A stretch of DNA of 64,000 nt from Odoribacter laneus YIT 12061. GTDB taxonomy: Bacteria > Bacteroidota > Bacteroidia > Bacteroidales > Marinifilaceae. The translations under genes were made by a program, and so were the position numbers. The stretch covers positions 2,688,392-2,752,391 of the forward strand of contig NZ_JH594596.1 in the NCBI RefSeq assembly GCF_000243215.1, in the 5' to 3' direction. This document shows, in pieces, positions 8,847 to 18,257 of the stretch; position 1 is the first letter of the stretch, and every line of letters starts with the position of its first letter. The notes under the pieces are model-generated. The model was not told where the DNA came from. It saw only the letters and a list, made by a program, of their open reading frames with translations, and ran no database searches.

Positions 8847-10700
8847 ATGTCAGATATTATTCAGTTATTGCCTGATTCCGTAGCGAATCAGATTGCTGCC
8901 GGGGAAGTAGTACAACGACCGGCATCCGTGGTGAAAGAATTGATGGAAAATGCGATCGACGCAGGGGCTGATCACATACAAGTCGTACTGAAAAATGTAG
9001 GAAAAGCCTTTATCCAAGTCATCGATAACGGAAAAGGGATGTCGCCTCTCGATGCCCGTATGGCTTTCGAAAGACATGCGACTTCAAAAATAGCATCTGC
9101 ACAGGATTTATTTAATATCCATACGTTGGGATTTCGGGGAGAAGCGCTTCCTTCCATCGCTTCTGTAGCAGAAATAGAATTGAAAACCCGTCGTTCGGAA
9201 GATGAACTGGGTAGTTATGTCCGCATAGCGGCTTCTGAATTAAAATCACAGGAATCTGTCAATACCCCTTTGGGCACCAATATTTGTGTAAAAAACCTTT
9301 TTTTCAATATACCAGCCCGCCGGAAATTTCTGAAATCTGACGCCACAGAATTACGCAATGTCATCAACGAATTTCTGAGATTAGCGCTGACTTATCCGGA
9401 GGTTACCCTTTCTTTGATAAATAACGGAAATGAAGTATATAACTTACCGGTCAGCGGACTCCGACAACGTATCGTCAACGTATTCGGAAAAAGTATTAAT
9501 TCCCGCTTACTCAACATCAATTGCGATACAGAACTTATTTCGATAAAGGGATTTGTCTGTAGCCCGGAACATGCTAAAAAAACTTACGGAGAACAATACT
9601 TTTTTGTCAACAACCGTTTTATGAAGCACAACTTTTTTCACAAAGCGGTAATGGAAGCTTATTCCGGCCTGATCAGCGCAGATTGTATCCCTTCTTATTT
9701 TCTTTATTTTACCGTTCAACCCTCACAAATAGACGTCAATATTCATCCGACAAAAACCGAAATAAAATTCCAAAACGAATCTGATTTATTCCAGATATTA
9801 TTGGCCGGTGTAAAAGAAGCCTTGGGAAAATTCAATGTCACTCCTCCTCTTGATTTTGACCGGGAAGGCGACATTGAATACAATCCTTCCACCCCTTCAA
9901 CACCTCCTTATATTCCCAAAATCAACTATAAGCCCAATTACAATCCATTTAATTATAAATCGGGTATTAGTATAGAAGATTCGGATTTTGAAAAACCGGC
10001 TACTTTTTCTTCCGATACACATTCGAAAGAGAAAGTACCTACAAATTGGGAGGCTCTTTTTGAAAATCTGAAAGAGAAAGAAGAAAATCAGCAAATGACA
10101 ATTACCGGTATGGAGATTCCGGAAGAAATAGCTCCTGCTCATCCTGCTTTCATCCAGATGAAAGGACGCTATATCGTAACGCCCGTCCATTCCGGCTTAA
10201 TGTTTATCGATCAGAAACGGGCACACGAACGAATCCTTTTTGAACAGTACACACATCGTCTTTGTACAGAGAAAGTAGCCGGACAGAAAAACTTATTTCC
10301 CGAAACCTTAGAACTTTCAGCAGGGGACTTTGCCTTGATTCAGGAAATAAACGCTGATTTAGAATACCTGGGTTTTGAATTAAGCGAATTCGGAAAAAAT
10401 TGTTATGCAATTTATGCGACACCGCCCGACCTTTCGTATTCCCGGGCAAAGGAAGTCCTGATCCAACTCATCGATTATTACAAAAATACAGAAGGAGAAA
10501 TTAAACAAAAAATGAAAGAAAGAATCGCTTTAGCTCTAGCAAAAGCGACAGCCATTTCTTACAATACCCCTCTGACAACTTCCGAAATGAACGATATATT
10601 TGACAATTTATTTGCTTGCCAACATCATAATTATACAGCAGACGGAAAAAGTATTCTTCACATTCTTAATTTTGAGGAGGTAAACAGCTGGTTTAAATAG
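8847..10700 (+). CDS. mutL: DNA mismatch repair protein MutL
   Basis: Couples MutS mismatch recognition to strand incision. At 617 residues it is full length. The N-terminal GHKL ATPase is intact: ENAIDAGAD, DNGKGMS, FERHATSKI and GFRGEALPSI. A variable linker runs from about 335 to 425, followed by the C-terminal dimerisation domain. The usual endonuclease motif DQHA-x2-E-x4-E appears here as DQKRAHERILFE, so the conserved His is Lys. The ATG at 8847 gives the canonical MSDIIQLLPDSVANQIAAGE start. Confidence 0.96.
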   Translation: MSDIIQLLPDSVANQIAAGEVVQRPASVVKELMENAIDAGADHIQVVLKNVGKAFIQVIDNGKGMSPLDARMAFERHATSKIASAQDLFNIHTLGFRGEALPSIASVAEIELKTRRSEDELGSYVRIAASELKSQESVNTPLGTNICVKNLFFNIPARRKFLKSDATELRNVINEFLRLALTYPEVTLSLINNGNEVYNLPVSGLRQRIVNVFGKSINSRLLNINCDTELISIKGFVCSPEHAKKTYGEQYFFVNNRFMKHNFFHKAVMEAYSGLISADCIPSYFLYFTVQPSQIDVNIHPTKTEIKFQNESDLFQILLAGVKEALGKFNVTPPLDFDREGDIEYNPSTPSTPPYIPKINYKPNYNPFNYKSGISIEDSDFEKPATFSSDTHSKEKVPTNWEALFENLKEKEENQQMTITGMEIPEEIAPAHPAFIQMKGRYIVTPVHSGLMFIDQKRAHERILFEQYTHRLCTEKVAGQKNLFPETLELSAGDFALIQEINADLEYLGFELSEFGKNCYAIYATPPDLSYSRAKEVLIQLIDYYKNTEGEIKQKMKERIALALAKATAISYNTPLTTSEMNDIFDNLFACQHHNYTADGKSILHILNFEEVNSWFK

Positions 10701-10758
10701 TTTTTGGAATACAATTTAAGAAGCAAATCTGATTTTTCTCCAAAAGTTCCAATAAAAG

Positions 10759-10800
10759 TAGGATATCGCCCAGAAAAGATATCCTATTCTTTTCTATTTT
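10759..10800 (+). terminator. Bidirectional terminator between mutL and the radical SAM gene
   Basis: TAGGATATC (10759-10767) and GATATCCTA (10779-10787) form a 9 bp stem. A T-rich tail follows on the plus strand and CTTTTATT on the minus strand, so it can serve both converging genes. Confidence 0.75.
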
Positions 10801-11696
10801 CATTTCACTCTTAATTTCATTCCGGCTCGGATTGTATCGAATTTCAAATCCAATAGGCTCCTCATTTCTCCGGCCATGCAGAAACCGCAACGGTCGCAAA
10901 GACCGGCTTCCTTCCCCTGACATTCTGCCAATTTTTGCCCCTCAGGTAAAATAAAATTGGAAACCCAACATTGTTTCCGAAAATGATTATGCCGCATCAA
11001 CCGCAATCCCGACACAGAATTCATAATGGGATAACCGGCTTTTTTCAACCGGATGACCTCATCTATAATTTCCGCCCGAACGCCCCAATTTACCATTAAA
11101 TTTTCTGTTCCCTCAAAAGGAGTATGAAAATTGACCGAGATCGACTGAATATGAGGATTACTCTTTACAAATTCTATCGTCTCCCTTACAGAAGGATGAT
11201 TCAAGCGATTGACAACCATATTGACACTTAAAGCAGGATGCCCGCTTTCTTCAATATTTTTCATTAAACGGGCAAAAGTACCCTCCCCCCGGATCTGATC
11301 GTGATATTTCCCTAGTCCATCTAAACTGACCCATATTGAATCTGCTTCACATCCTTTAAAAGGAACCTGGGCATTGGTAGTGATTGTCACAGAAAAAAAA
11401 CCGATTTGACGGGCCAACCTTACCAAATCATTGATATTCTTTTCCCCGTCTCTCCAAATCATAGGTTCCCCTCCCTCAAAATCTACAAACCGAGATCCCA
11501 AAGCAAAAGAATATTCCAATTCCTTCCGGACCTGCTCATAGGACTTAATATGTGGATGCTCTTTTCGATAAACACTACAATGCCGACAAGCCAAATTACA
11601 CTGATCAGAAATAAATAAAACCGTCTGCAAAGGCCTTTTTACCTTTCCAAATTTAGCCCGGAAAAACCAGGAAAAAAGATACATCAATCGTCCCAT
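10800..11696 (-). CDS. Radical SAM protein with C-terminal cysteine cluster
   Basis: 298 residues. CNLACRHC (Cys33, 37, 40) is the CxxxCxxC site for the SAM-binding [4Fe-4S] cluster, and DFEGGEPM is the GGE motif. The C-terminal region has about six cysteines (CWV, ECQG, LCDRCGFC), suggesting an auxiliary cluster as in SPASM or Twitch domains. Substrate not identifiable; anaerobic SAM enzymes of this size include peptide-modifying and cofactor-pathway enzymes. The prenyltransferase gene lies 101 bases upstream on the same strand, so the two may be co-transcribed. Confidence 0.8.
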   Translation of the reverse strand: MGRLMYLFSWFFRAKFGKVKRPLQTVLFISDQCNLACRHCSVYRKEHPHIKSYEQVRKELEYSFALGSRFVDFEGGEPMIWRDGEKNINDLVRLARQIGFFSVTITTNAQVPFKGCEADSIWVSLDGLGKYHDQIRGEGTFARLMKNIEESGHPALSVNMVVNRLNHPSVRETIEFVKSNPHIQSISVNFHTPFEGTENLMVNWGVRAEIIDEVIRLKKAGYPIMNSVSGLRLMRHNHFRKQCWVSNFILPEGQKLAECQGKEAGLCDRCGFCMAGEMRSLLDLKFDTIRAGMKLRVK

Positions 11697-11797
11697 ACTC
11701 CTAAATCCTTTTTATTTAGCCGACAAAAGGCGACTAACCCTTCTTATAATCCGTTACCAGTGAAAACAAATCCGACTATAAATGTTTGCTGAAGCGC

Positions 11798-12793
11798 CTA
11801 TACACTGTATATCACATTCAAAAGCAGAATAACCAAACAAAAGATAGAAAGCAAATTGCGGGCCAAATACCACCGAATCATGAACCATTCTATTCCCGTT
11901 CCTTTTATTTTTTCCCAATTATTCATCGGCCCCATCCAAAAATAGCGGTCAATTTCCTGCGTCGGATATTTTATATACTTTATCATAAAATAAAATAACC
12001 CCAAAGCCATAGGAAATACCCCCATTACCCACCAATAATAAGCCGGTAAACAAGCCGCCATAATTCCATAGCCAATCAATAAAAAAGGCAAAAATAAAAA
12101 AACTGTCAAAATCAGCAACATTGCTTTTTTATTATTCAATAATACAGCCAATGTCATTTTTCCGACCGACTTATCCGGCTCAAAATCCATTATGGAATGC
12201 GTATATAGGATATTTGCCACCAACAAGCCTACAGGTATAGACACTAAAATGACAGAAAGATCCAATTGTCCGCAAGCGGAATAATACACTCCGGCCATTA
12301 ATAAAGGACCAAACATAAATCCCACTAGCAATTCTCCCAATCCTCTGTAACTCAATCGCAAAGGATTCCCAGAATAAGAAAGTCCCAAAAAACCGGTAAT
12401 TAAACCGATATACAATATAAATATACCTCTGCTGAGAAATAGAATCAACCCTATTAACAACGCCAGCAAACAAAATACCAGACAAGCATTTCGTAATTGC
12501 CCGATTGTAGCTGCCCCGGAAGTAAGGTAACTGCATTTGGCAATACGGGCCCGAATGCCCGCCCGGGCCATTTTATCCCTATACGCCGTTTCTTTTCTCC
12601 GATAATCAAAATAATCATCCCATAAATTTAAACCCAGATGCCCTAAAACAACTCCCCCTATAGCTAAAATGGATAACGACATAGAAAAATCCGGCTGCCG
12701 AAAAGCCATAGCAACCGCCAAAAAAGCCGGTAATAAACTCTGCGGCAATGCATTAGAACGTGAATTCTGAATCCAAAAACGAACTGTATTCAT
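11798..12793 (-). CDS. UbiA-family prenyltransferase (MenA-like)
   Basis: 331 residues with eight or nine membrane segments. NLWDDYFDYRRKE is the first Asp-rich motif and DFEPDKSVGKMTLAV matches the second (DxxxD with K-x-T), the binding sites for the prenyl diphosphate and Mg. Known relatives transfer prenyl chains to aromatic acceptors, for example 1,4-dihydroxy-2-naphthoate in menaquinone synthesis. MenA is the best guess, but the neighbouring genes do not prove it. The radical SAM gene lies downstream on the same strand. Confidence 0.75.
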   Translation of the reverse strand: MNTVRFWIQNSRSNALPQSLLPAFLAVAMAFRQPDFSMSLSILAIGGVVLGHLGLNLWDDYFDYRRKETAYRDKMARAGIRARIAKCSYLTSGAATIGQLRNACLVFCLLALLIGLILFLSRGIFILYIGLITGFLGLSYSGNPLRLSYRGLGELLVGFMFGPLLMAGVYYSACGQLDLSVILVSIPVGLLVANILYTHSIMDFEPDKSVGKMTLAVLLNNKKAMLLILTVFLFLPFLLIGYGIMAACLPAYYWWVMGVFPMALGLFYFMIKYIKYPTQEIDRYFWMGPMNNWEKIKGTGIEWFMIRWYLARNLLSIFCLVILLLNVIYSV

Positions 12794-12995
12794 TCTCTTT
12801 TTTTAAAGTTTACCTCTCCGTCTTCAACTGAATTTTAGGAATATTTTCTCCTCACTGTCCTTTCTAATTTTTCTGTAAAGGACGGCTTTTTTTAGCAATT
12901 AACAAAATTATTTCCCGAGGAGAAAACTTTCTTCCGGCGAAAGAAAATCTTACTACAATTTTCCCATAAGAAAATAAATTCAATCTGCCTTCGAA

Positions 12996-14342
12996 TTATT
13001 TCTTTCCTGCTTCCACTTGTTCCAGCAAAGCAGTTGTAACGGGACCAGGCTTGCCCGCTTTTATAATTTTTCCTTCGGGATCAACTAAAACACAATAAGG
13101 CAGTTGATGGATTTGATAAAAATCGATTTGCTTTCTTATATCTTTTCCCCACAATTGAATCCCCGTCAATTCTTTGGAAGTAACAAATTTTTTCCAAGTT
13201 TTTTCCTCCTTATCGGTAGAAATACCGATAAAACAAATATTCTTATTTTTTCCTCTCCGTTCCATTTCTTTCAAAGCAAGCAGACTTTTAGCAGAAGAAT
13301 GGCAAGCAGTATTCCAAAAACAGAGGTACACAAATTTTCCTTTGAAATCACTTAACCGAACAGAAGCAGAATCGATATTCACATAATTAAAATCCAAAGC
13401 AAGTGCTCCAGGAGCCTTATGCTGCCAGAGTTCACAGAGCTGCCTGAAACGATTTCTTTTCTCCTTGTTTTTTACTTTTGTTTCGTAATAAGGCAATATC
13501 CGCTCCAGGCTATCTATCCCATTAACATTAACATAATCCGTCACATAACGATCTGTTAGAAATTCTGCAAGAGAGGAAGGGGTGATATGACGGTCTATAA
13601 ATTCCAGTTTTGCCAGAAGGACGCCCAAAGTTGTACTTTCAGAAAAATCTTGACGGCTACAAACCTCTACCCAACCCAACATCGCCTGCAGGTAGTCTTT
13701 ATCTTTCAATCCTCCTTTTTCCTGTGTAATCAAAGCCTGAAGATAATTCGTATAAAATTCAGAAGGTTTATAGGCAGCTAAACGTAAAGTATCGGCATGT
13801 TTCCACGGATATTCTCCCAGATATCTAAAAATACTGTATTTTGATTTTTCTTTTACCCTTTCAGCAAAAAAGGAATCCAGATGCAAAGAATCGATTTTAC
13901 GGTCGTATTTCTGTTTCACCGTTTCCAAAGAACGAATAAAAGCAATTTCATTCGATGTAAAATCAGGAATAAAATCTGCCTCCTGGAATTTACCGTTTAA
14001 AATCTCATTTTTCAAAGCTCCCTCCCCCCGGAATTCTGCTCCAAAAGAATCTGGGAAAAGATTGAGATAAATATCCAGATTTTTCTTCGGTTCCAAGTAT
14101 AAAAGCAAACGGTATCTTCCATATTGCAACATTCCTTCTGCCGGTACAGAAAGCTGAGGGTAATTTATCTCAGCAAAGCCTGCCGAATCTATTAGAAAGG
14201 GATATGTATTTTCCCCTATTCGTAAAACCGGAGTAAGTTCTGCTTCTCCACCATCTATCTTTATCCGAAGGAAGGAAGAATCGGAAGAATGACAAGCATA
14301 TAAAAAGAAAAAAATAAAAATACAGATCCCAAATTTAGACAT
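12996..14342 (-). CDS. TlpA-like thioredoxin-fold lipoprotein with CxxS active site
   Basis: 448 residues. The signal peptide ends in a lipobox (LYAC, Cys17), so it should be a periplasm-facing lipoprotein. The N-terminal half is an all-beta or helical region of the kind found before thioredoxin domains in Bacteroidetes TlpA proteins. The C-terminal thioredoxin-like domain (about 315-448) has FWNTACHSS where TlpA proteins have WCxxC, so the second cysteine is Ser. GISTDKEEKTWKKFV and the cis-Pro region QLPYCVLVDPEGKI support the fold. A CxxS site favours mixed-disulfide formation or isomerase-like action over disulfide reduction. It diverges from maeB. Confidence 0.8.
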   Translation of the reverse strand: MSKFGICIFIFFFLYACHSSDSSFLRIKIDGGEAELTPVLRIGENTYPFLIDSAGFAEINYPQLSVPAEGMLQYGRYRLLLYLEPKKNLDIYLNLFPDSFGAEFRGEGALKNEILNGKFQEADFIPDFTSNEIAFIRSLETVKQKYDRKIDSLHLDSFFAERVKEKSKYSIFRYLGEYPWKHADTLRLAAYKPSEFYTNYLQALITQEKGGLKDKDYLQAMLGWVEVCSRQDFSESTTLGVLLAKLEFIDRHITPSSLAEFLTDRYVTDYVNVNGIDSLERILPYYETKVKNKEKRNRFRQLCELWQHKAPGALALDFNYVNIDSASVRLSDFKGKFVYLCFWNTACHSSAKSLLALKEMERRGKNKNICFIGISTDKEEKTWKKFVTSKELTGIQLWGKDIRKQIDFYQIHQLPYCVLVDPEGKIIKAGKPGPVTTALLEQVEAGKK

Positions 14343-14494
14343 ACTTACTTTTTATAAAGACAAAACTATTATATTTCTTCTTTAAAACCATAAGGTTAAC
14401 ATTTATTTTGACGAAGAAATAAAAATTATTCTGATCAAATAGAGAAAAAATCCGTAAACATTTATAAACTTGTAAAATTATTTTGGATTGAAAA

Positions 14495-16780
14495 ATGGAC
14501 AAAAATGAAGCACTCCGGTACCATGCAGAGGGGCGTCCCGGAAAAATAGAAGTTATCCCCACCAAACCGCATAGTACCCAACACGATCTTTCTTTGGCTT
14601 ATTCTCCGGGAGTAGCTGCACCCTGTCTGGAAATTCAAAAAAATCCGGCAGATGCATATCGCTATACAGCTAAAAGTAATCTGGTTGCAGTTATCTCCAA
14701 CGGTACTGCGGTTTTAGGATTAGGGAACATCGGAGCGATTTCCGGAAAACCTGTCATGGAAGGAAAAGGCTTACTCTTTAAAATATTTGCAGACATCGAC
14801 GTTTTTGATATCGAGCTGAATACTGAAGATGTCGACAAATTTATAGAAACGGTAAAACTCATATCCCCAACCTTCGGCGGGATTAATCTAGAAGATATCA
14901 AAGCCCCGGAATGTTTCGAAATTGAACGCCGATTGAAAGAAGAATTGCAAATTCCCGTTATGCACGACGACCAACATGGAACAGCCATCATTTCCGGAGC
15001 CGGTTTGTTGAATGCCCTGAAATTAAACGGAAAGGAAATAGACCGCATACGGGTAGTTGTCAATGGAGCCGGAGCTGCCGCCATTTCCTGCGCTCGTTTT
15101 TACTGTGCCCTAGGCGTTAAAAAAGAAAATATTATAATGTGTGACAGCAAAGGGGTCATCAATACCCGCCGAACGCATCTGAACAAGGAAAAGCAGGATT
15201 TCGTCGCAGATACGCCTTTCGATACGTTGGCCGAAGCTTTGACAAACGCAGATGTATTTTTAGGACTTTCGGTCGCCAATATACTAACTGAAGAAATGAT
15301 CCGCACTATGGCTCCGGACCCGATTGTATTTGCCCTTGCCAATCCCGATCCGGAAATCACTTACGAAAAGGCAATGCATTCCCGTAAGGATATCATTTTT
15401 GCCACAGGCCGTTCTGATTACCCCAATCAAATCAATAATGTATTGGGATTTCCCTATATTTTCCGAGGAGCTTTAGATGTACAAGCCTGTGGAATCAATG
15501 AAGAGATGAAATTAGCTGCCGCATACGCCATAGCGGATTTGACCCAAGAAGCCGTACCCGAAAACGTAAAAATGGCCTATAATGAACCGACCTTAGCTTT
15601 TGGAAGAGATTATATTATCCCGAAACCTTTGGACAACCGTTTGATCAGCCGGGTAGCTCCGGCCGTAGCCAAAGCAGCCATACAATCAGGAATAGCCCGA
15701 AAGATCATCTACGACTGGGAAGCCTATGACAATGAACTTGAAAAACGGATGGGACACGACAATCGCTTGATGCGGATGATGATCAATAAAGCCCGTTCCA
15801 ATCCGAAACGTATCGTATTCGCAGAAGGAGAGGATTTAAAAATTCTTTCGGCTATAGAAGAAATTACCGGAGAAGGGATTGCTCATCCCATTCTCATCGG
15901 AAACAAAGCTGTTATTCTCCGAAAAATAAAAGAAAATAAACTGAATATATCCACACCGGATATTTTTGATCCACAAGCGGAGCAAAATACATTGGAAAAA
16001 TATACGGAACTTTATTATGCCCGCAGGCAAAGAGCCGGTATACTTCCGGATATTGCCCGCAAACATATGCAAAATCCTAACTACATCGGACTTATGATGG
16101 TAGAAAACGGAGATGCAGACGGGTTTATCAGTGGCACACAGACGCCTTACAGAACTCTACTGAAAATAGCAAAGGAAGTGGTCGGTTTACGGGCTTGTTG
16201 TCCCTATGCTGCAGGAATGCATATTGCAGTAACCAAAAAAGGAACTTTCTTCCTGGCCGACACTACTGTAAACAGTCATCCTTCGGCAGAAACTTTAGAA
16301 TGTGTCACAGCTCTCACTTACGAATCCGTAAAACAATTTGATATAGAGCCTGTCATTGCCCTGACTTCTTATTCCGATTTCGGAGAATATAAATTGGGAA
16401 GTCCTGCCCAAATCCAAACAGCCATAGAGCAACTTCATCAGAAATATCCGGAAATGCTGGTAGATGGAGAAATGCATGCTTCGGTAGCTTTTAATAAAGA
16501 ATTAAGACAGAATGCTTTCCCTTTTTCCACTTTAGGCGATAAAGAAGTCAATACGATTATCTTTCCCAACCTGAGTTCGGGAAGCATTGGACTAGGCATT
16601 CTGAAAGAATTAGGGAATCACGAAATCATCGGTCCGATACTCTTGGGCATGAAAAAACCGATCCATATTCTTCCTATGGATTGTCGTATCCGGGATATTG
16701 TATATCTTACAGCCGTAGCCGTATCGGATGCCCAAAAAAAGCAAGCAATTGATTTTTGTCCCATAGAAAACCGAAGATAA
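14495..16780 (+). CDS. maeB: NADP-dependent malic enzyme fused to phosphotransacetylase-like domain
   Basis: Oxidative decarboxylation of malate to pyruvate, yielding NADPH. 761 residues, the normal MaeB length. Residues 1-430 are the malic enzyme: LAYSPGVAAPC (catalytic Tyr), ISNGTAVLGLGNIG, NLEDIKAPECF, MHDDQHGTAI and the nucleotide-binding VVNGAGAAA. Residues about 430-761 are a phosphotransacetylase-like domain (FAEGEDLKILSA, NSHPSAETLE, FPNLSSGSIG), which in other MaeB proteins is regulatory. It is monocistronic, with an intrinsic terminator after it. Confidence 0.96.
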   Translation: MDKNEALRYHAEGRPGKIEVIPTKPHSTQHDLSLAYSPGVAAPCLEIQKNPADAYRYTAKSNLVAVISNGTAVLGLGNIGAISGKPVMEGKGLLFKIFADIDVFDIELNTEDVDKFIETVKLISPTFGGINLEDIKAPECFEIERRLKEELQIPVMHDDQHGTAIISGAGLLNALKLNGKEIDRIRVVVNGAGAAAISCARFYCALGVKKENIIMCDSKGVINTRRTHLNKEKQDFVADTPFDTLAEALTNADVFLGLSVANILTEEMIRTMAPDPIVFALANPDPEITYEKAMHSRKDIIFATGRSDYPNQINNVLGFPYIFRGALDVQACGINEEMKLAAAYAIADLTQEAVPENVKMAYNEPTLAFGRDYIIPKPLDNRLISRVAPAVAKAAIQSGIARKIIYDWEAYDNELEKRMGHDNRLMRMMINKARSNPKRIVFAEGEDLKILSAIEEITGEGIAHPILIGNKAVILRKIKENKLNISTPDIFDPQAEQNTLEKYTELYYARRQRAGILPDIARKHMQNPNYIGLMMVENGDADGFISGTQTPYRTLLKIAKEVVGLRACCPYAAGMHIAVTKKGTFFLADTTVNSHPSAETLECVTALTYESVKQFDIEPVIALTSYSDFGEYKLGSPAQIQTAIEQLHQKYPEMLVDGEMHASVAFNKELRQNAFPFSTLGDKEVNTIIFPNLSSGSIGLGILKELGNHEIIGPILLGMKKPIHILPMDCRIRDIVYLTAVAVSDAQKKQAIDFCPIENRR

Positions 16781-16820
16781 TATAAAATTTAATTTCAGTT
16801 TCCGATAGCGATATAAATAA

Positions 16821-16854
16821 AAAGAGGGCGCCCAACAAGGGCACCCTCTTTTTT
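16821..16854 (+). terminator. Terminator of maeB
   Basis: AAGAGGGCGCC and GGCACCCTCTT form a GC-rich stem followed by TTTTTT. An A-run on the 5' side makes it usable from the opposite strand for rpiB as well. Confidence 0.85.
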
Positions 16855-16892
16855 CCCGTATAAATGAAAATTTTAATGACAACGGAATTCGT

Positions 16893-17339
16893 TTATCCGC
16901 AATAGCCCTTTTTCAAGGGGATCTTTTCTATTCTCCGCTGATGTCGGCCTCCTTCAAATTCCGTAACTAAAAAGCGATCTACGATTTCCTGTGCTTCTTC
17001 ATACGCTATAAAACGGGCCGGTAATCCACATACATTCGCATTATTATGCAAACGGGCCAACCAAGCGATTTCTATATTCCAGCATAGAGCACATCGAATT
17101 CCCTGGTGTTTATTGGCAGTCATAGAGGCCCCATTCCCACTTCCGCAAAGTACAATTCCTCTTTCGAATTCCCCGGCTTCTACTGCTTCCGCCAAAGGAT
17201 GAACCGTATCGGGATAATCCATACTTTCCGGAGAATGAGTCCCGAAATCTTTGACTTCATGTCCGTTTTTCCGAAGATAATCTACCAGCTTTTCTTTGTA
17301 TTCGAAACCGGCATGATCACAAGCTATTGCAATTTTCAT
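16893..17339 (-). CDS. rpiB: Ribose 5-phosphate isomerase B
   Basis: Interconverts ribose 5-phosphate and ribulose 5-phosphate in the pentose phosphate pathway. 148 residues, standard length. IACDHAGFEYK (phosphate-binding), the catalytic Cys in VLCGSGNGASM (usual form GTGIGMS), and LHNNANVCGLPARF are all visible. It converges with maeB; both lie in central carbon metabolism. Confidence 0.93.
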   Translation of the reverse strand: MKIAIACDHAGFEYKEKLVDYLRKNGHEVKDFGTHSPESMDYPDTVHPLAEAVEAGEFERGIVLCGSGNGASMTANKHQGIRCALCWNIEIAWLARLHNNANVCGLPARFIAYEEAQEIVDRFLVTEFEGGRHQRRIEKIPLKKGYCG

Positions 17340-17475
17340 AGTTTAAAACATATTATATGTCCGGTTACAACAGTAGCGACAGGAAACTGTGCACCCCACC
17401 CATACAGAATCGCCGGAACAGTCTTTGTTATACATTTCAATGATACAAAGTTAAAGGATTATCTTTTAGATAAGC

Positions 17476-17506
17476 AAAAAAAATAGGTATTCTTGCGAAT
17501 ACCTAT
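17476..17506 (-). terminator. Terminator of the rprX-rprY transcript
   Basis: On the minus strand ATAGGTATTC and GAATACCTAT form a perfect 10 bp stem with a 4-base loop followed by eight T. It lies just downstream of the rprY stop. Confidence 0.85.
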
Positions 17507-17525
17507 CAAAATATTTATTACTATA

Positions 17526-18215
17526 TCAAAGGATCAGCTTATACCCTTTTCCGTGTACATTGATAATTTCTACGGAAGGATCTTTTTTCAAATGTTTCCG
17601 CAATTTTGTAATATACACATCCATACTGCGGGCATTAAAATAATTATCATCCGCCCAAATGTTCTTTAAAGCATAATTTCTTTCCAATACTTTATTTACA
17701 TTCAAGCACAATAATTTCAACAATTCCGATTCTTTCGTCGTCAGTTTCTGCTCTTCTTCTCCATCAAACAAAGTCTGCTTTTTAGAATTAAAGGTCAATT
17801 TCCCGATCTTGAAAACTTCTTGTTCATCTTCCGGCTTCAAACCGGTAGAACGCCGCAAAACAGCTTCGATTCTCAGTAATAACTCTTCCATGCTGAAAGG
17901 TTTACTCATGTAGTCGTCTGCACCAATTTTAAAACCTTCCAATACATCTTCCTTCATATTTTTCGCGGTAAGGAAAATAATAGGAATTTCACTATTTATC
18001 TGACGCACGTCTTTTGCTAAAGTAAAGCCATCTCTTTTTGGCATCATCACATCAAATATGCATAAATCAAAAGGCTGATTCAAAAAAGCCTCGTATGCAG
18101 CATCCCCATCTTCGCATAAAATTGTATCGAATCCTTTTGCTCTTAAATATTCCTTTAACAGCATCCCCAGATTCGTATCATCCTCGGCCAATAAAATTTT
18201 AATTTTCTCATCCAT
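17526..18215 (-). CDS. rprY: OmpR-family response regulator RprY
   Basis: 229 residues: receiver domain (1-120) with LLAEDDTN, phosphoacceptor Asp in FDVMMPKRDG, the Thr of FLTAKN and Lys of MSKPFSMEE; winged-helix DNA-binding domain (135-229) with LTTKESELLKLL and RSMDVYITKLRKHLKKDP. It matches RprY, known in Bacteroides fragilis and Porphyromonas gingivalis as part of RprX-RprY, implicated in stress responses. The kinase gene lies 42 bases upstream. Confidence 0.92.
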   Translation of the reverse strand: MDEKIKILLAEDDTNLGMLLKEYLRAKGFDTILCEDGDAAYEAFLNQPFDLCIFDVMMPKRDGFTLAKDVRQINSEIPIIFLTAKNMKEDVLEGFKIGADDYMSKPFSMEELLLRIEAVLRRSTGLKPEDEQEVFKIGKLTFNSKKQTLFDGEEEQKLTTKESELLKLLCLNVNKVLERNYALKNIWADDNYFNARSMDVYITKLRKHLKKDPSVEIINVHGKGYKLIL

Positions 18216-18257
18216 AACTATATAGTTTTAAATAATTTCTCTGAAAAATATACGTTT

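Noticed and set aside
17106-17486. 126-residue plus-strand frame opposite rpiB
   Set aside because: Overlaps rpiB entirely and ends in the rprY terminator; a shadow frame.
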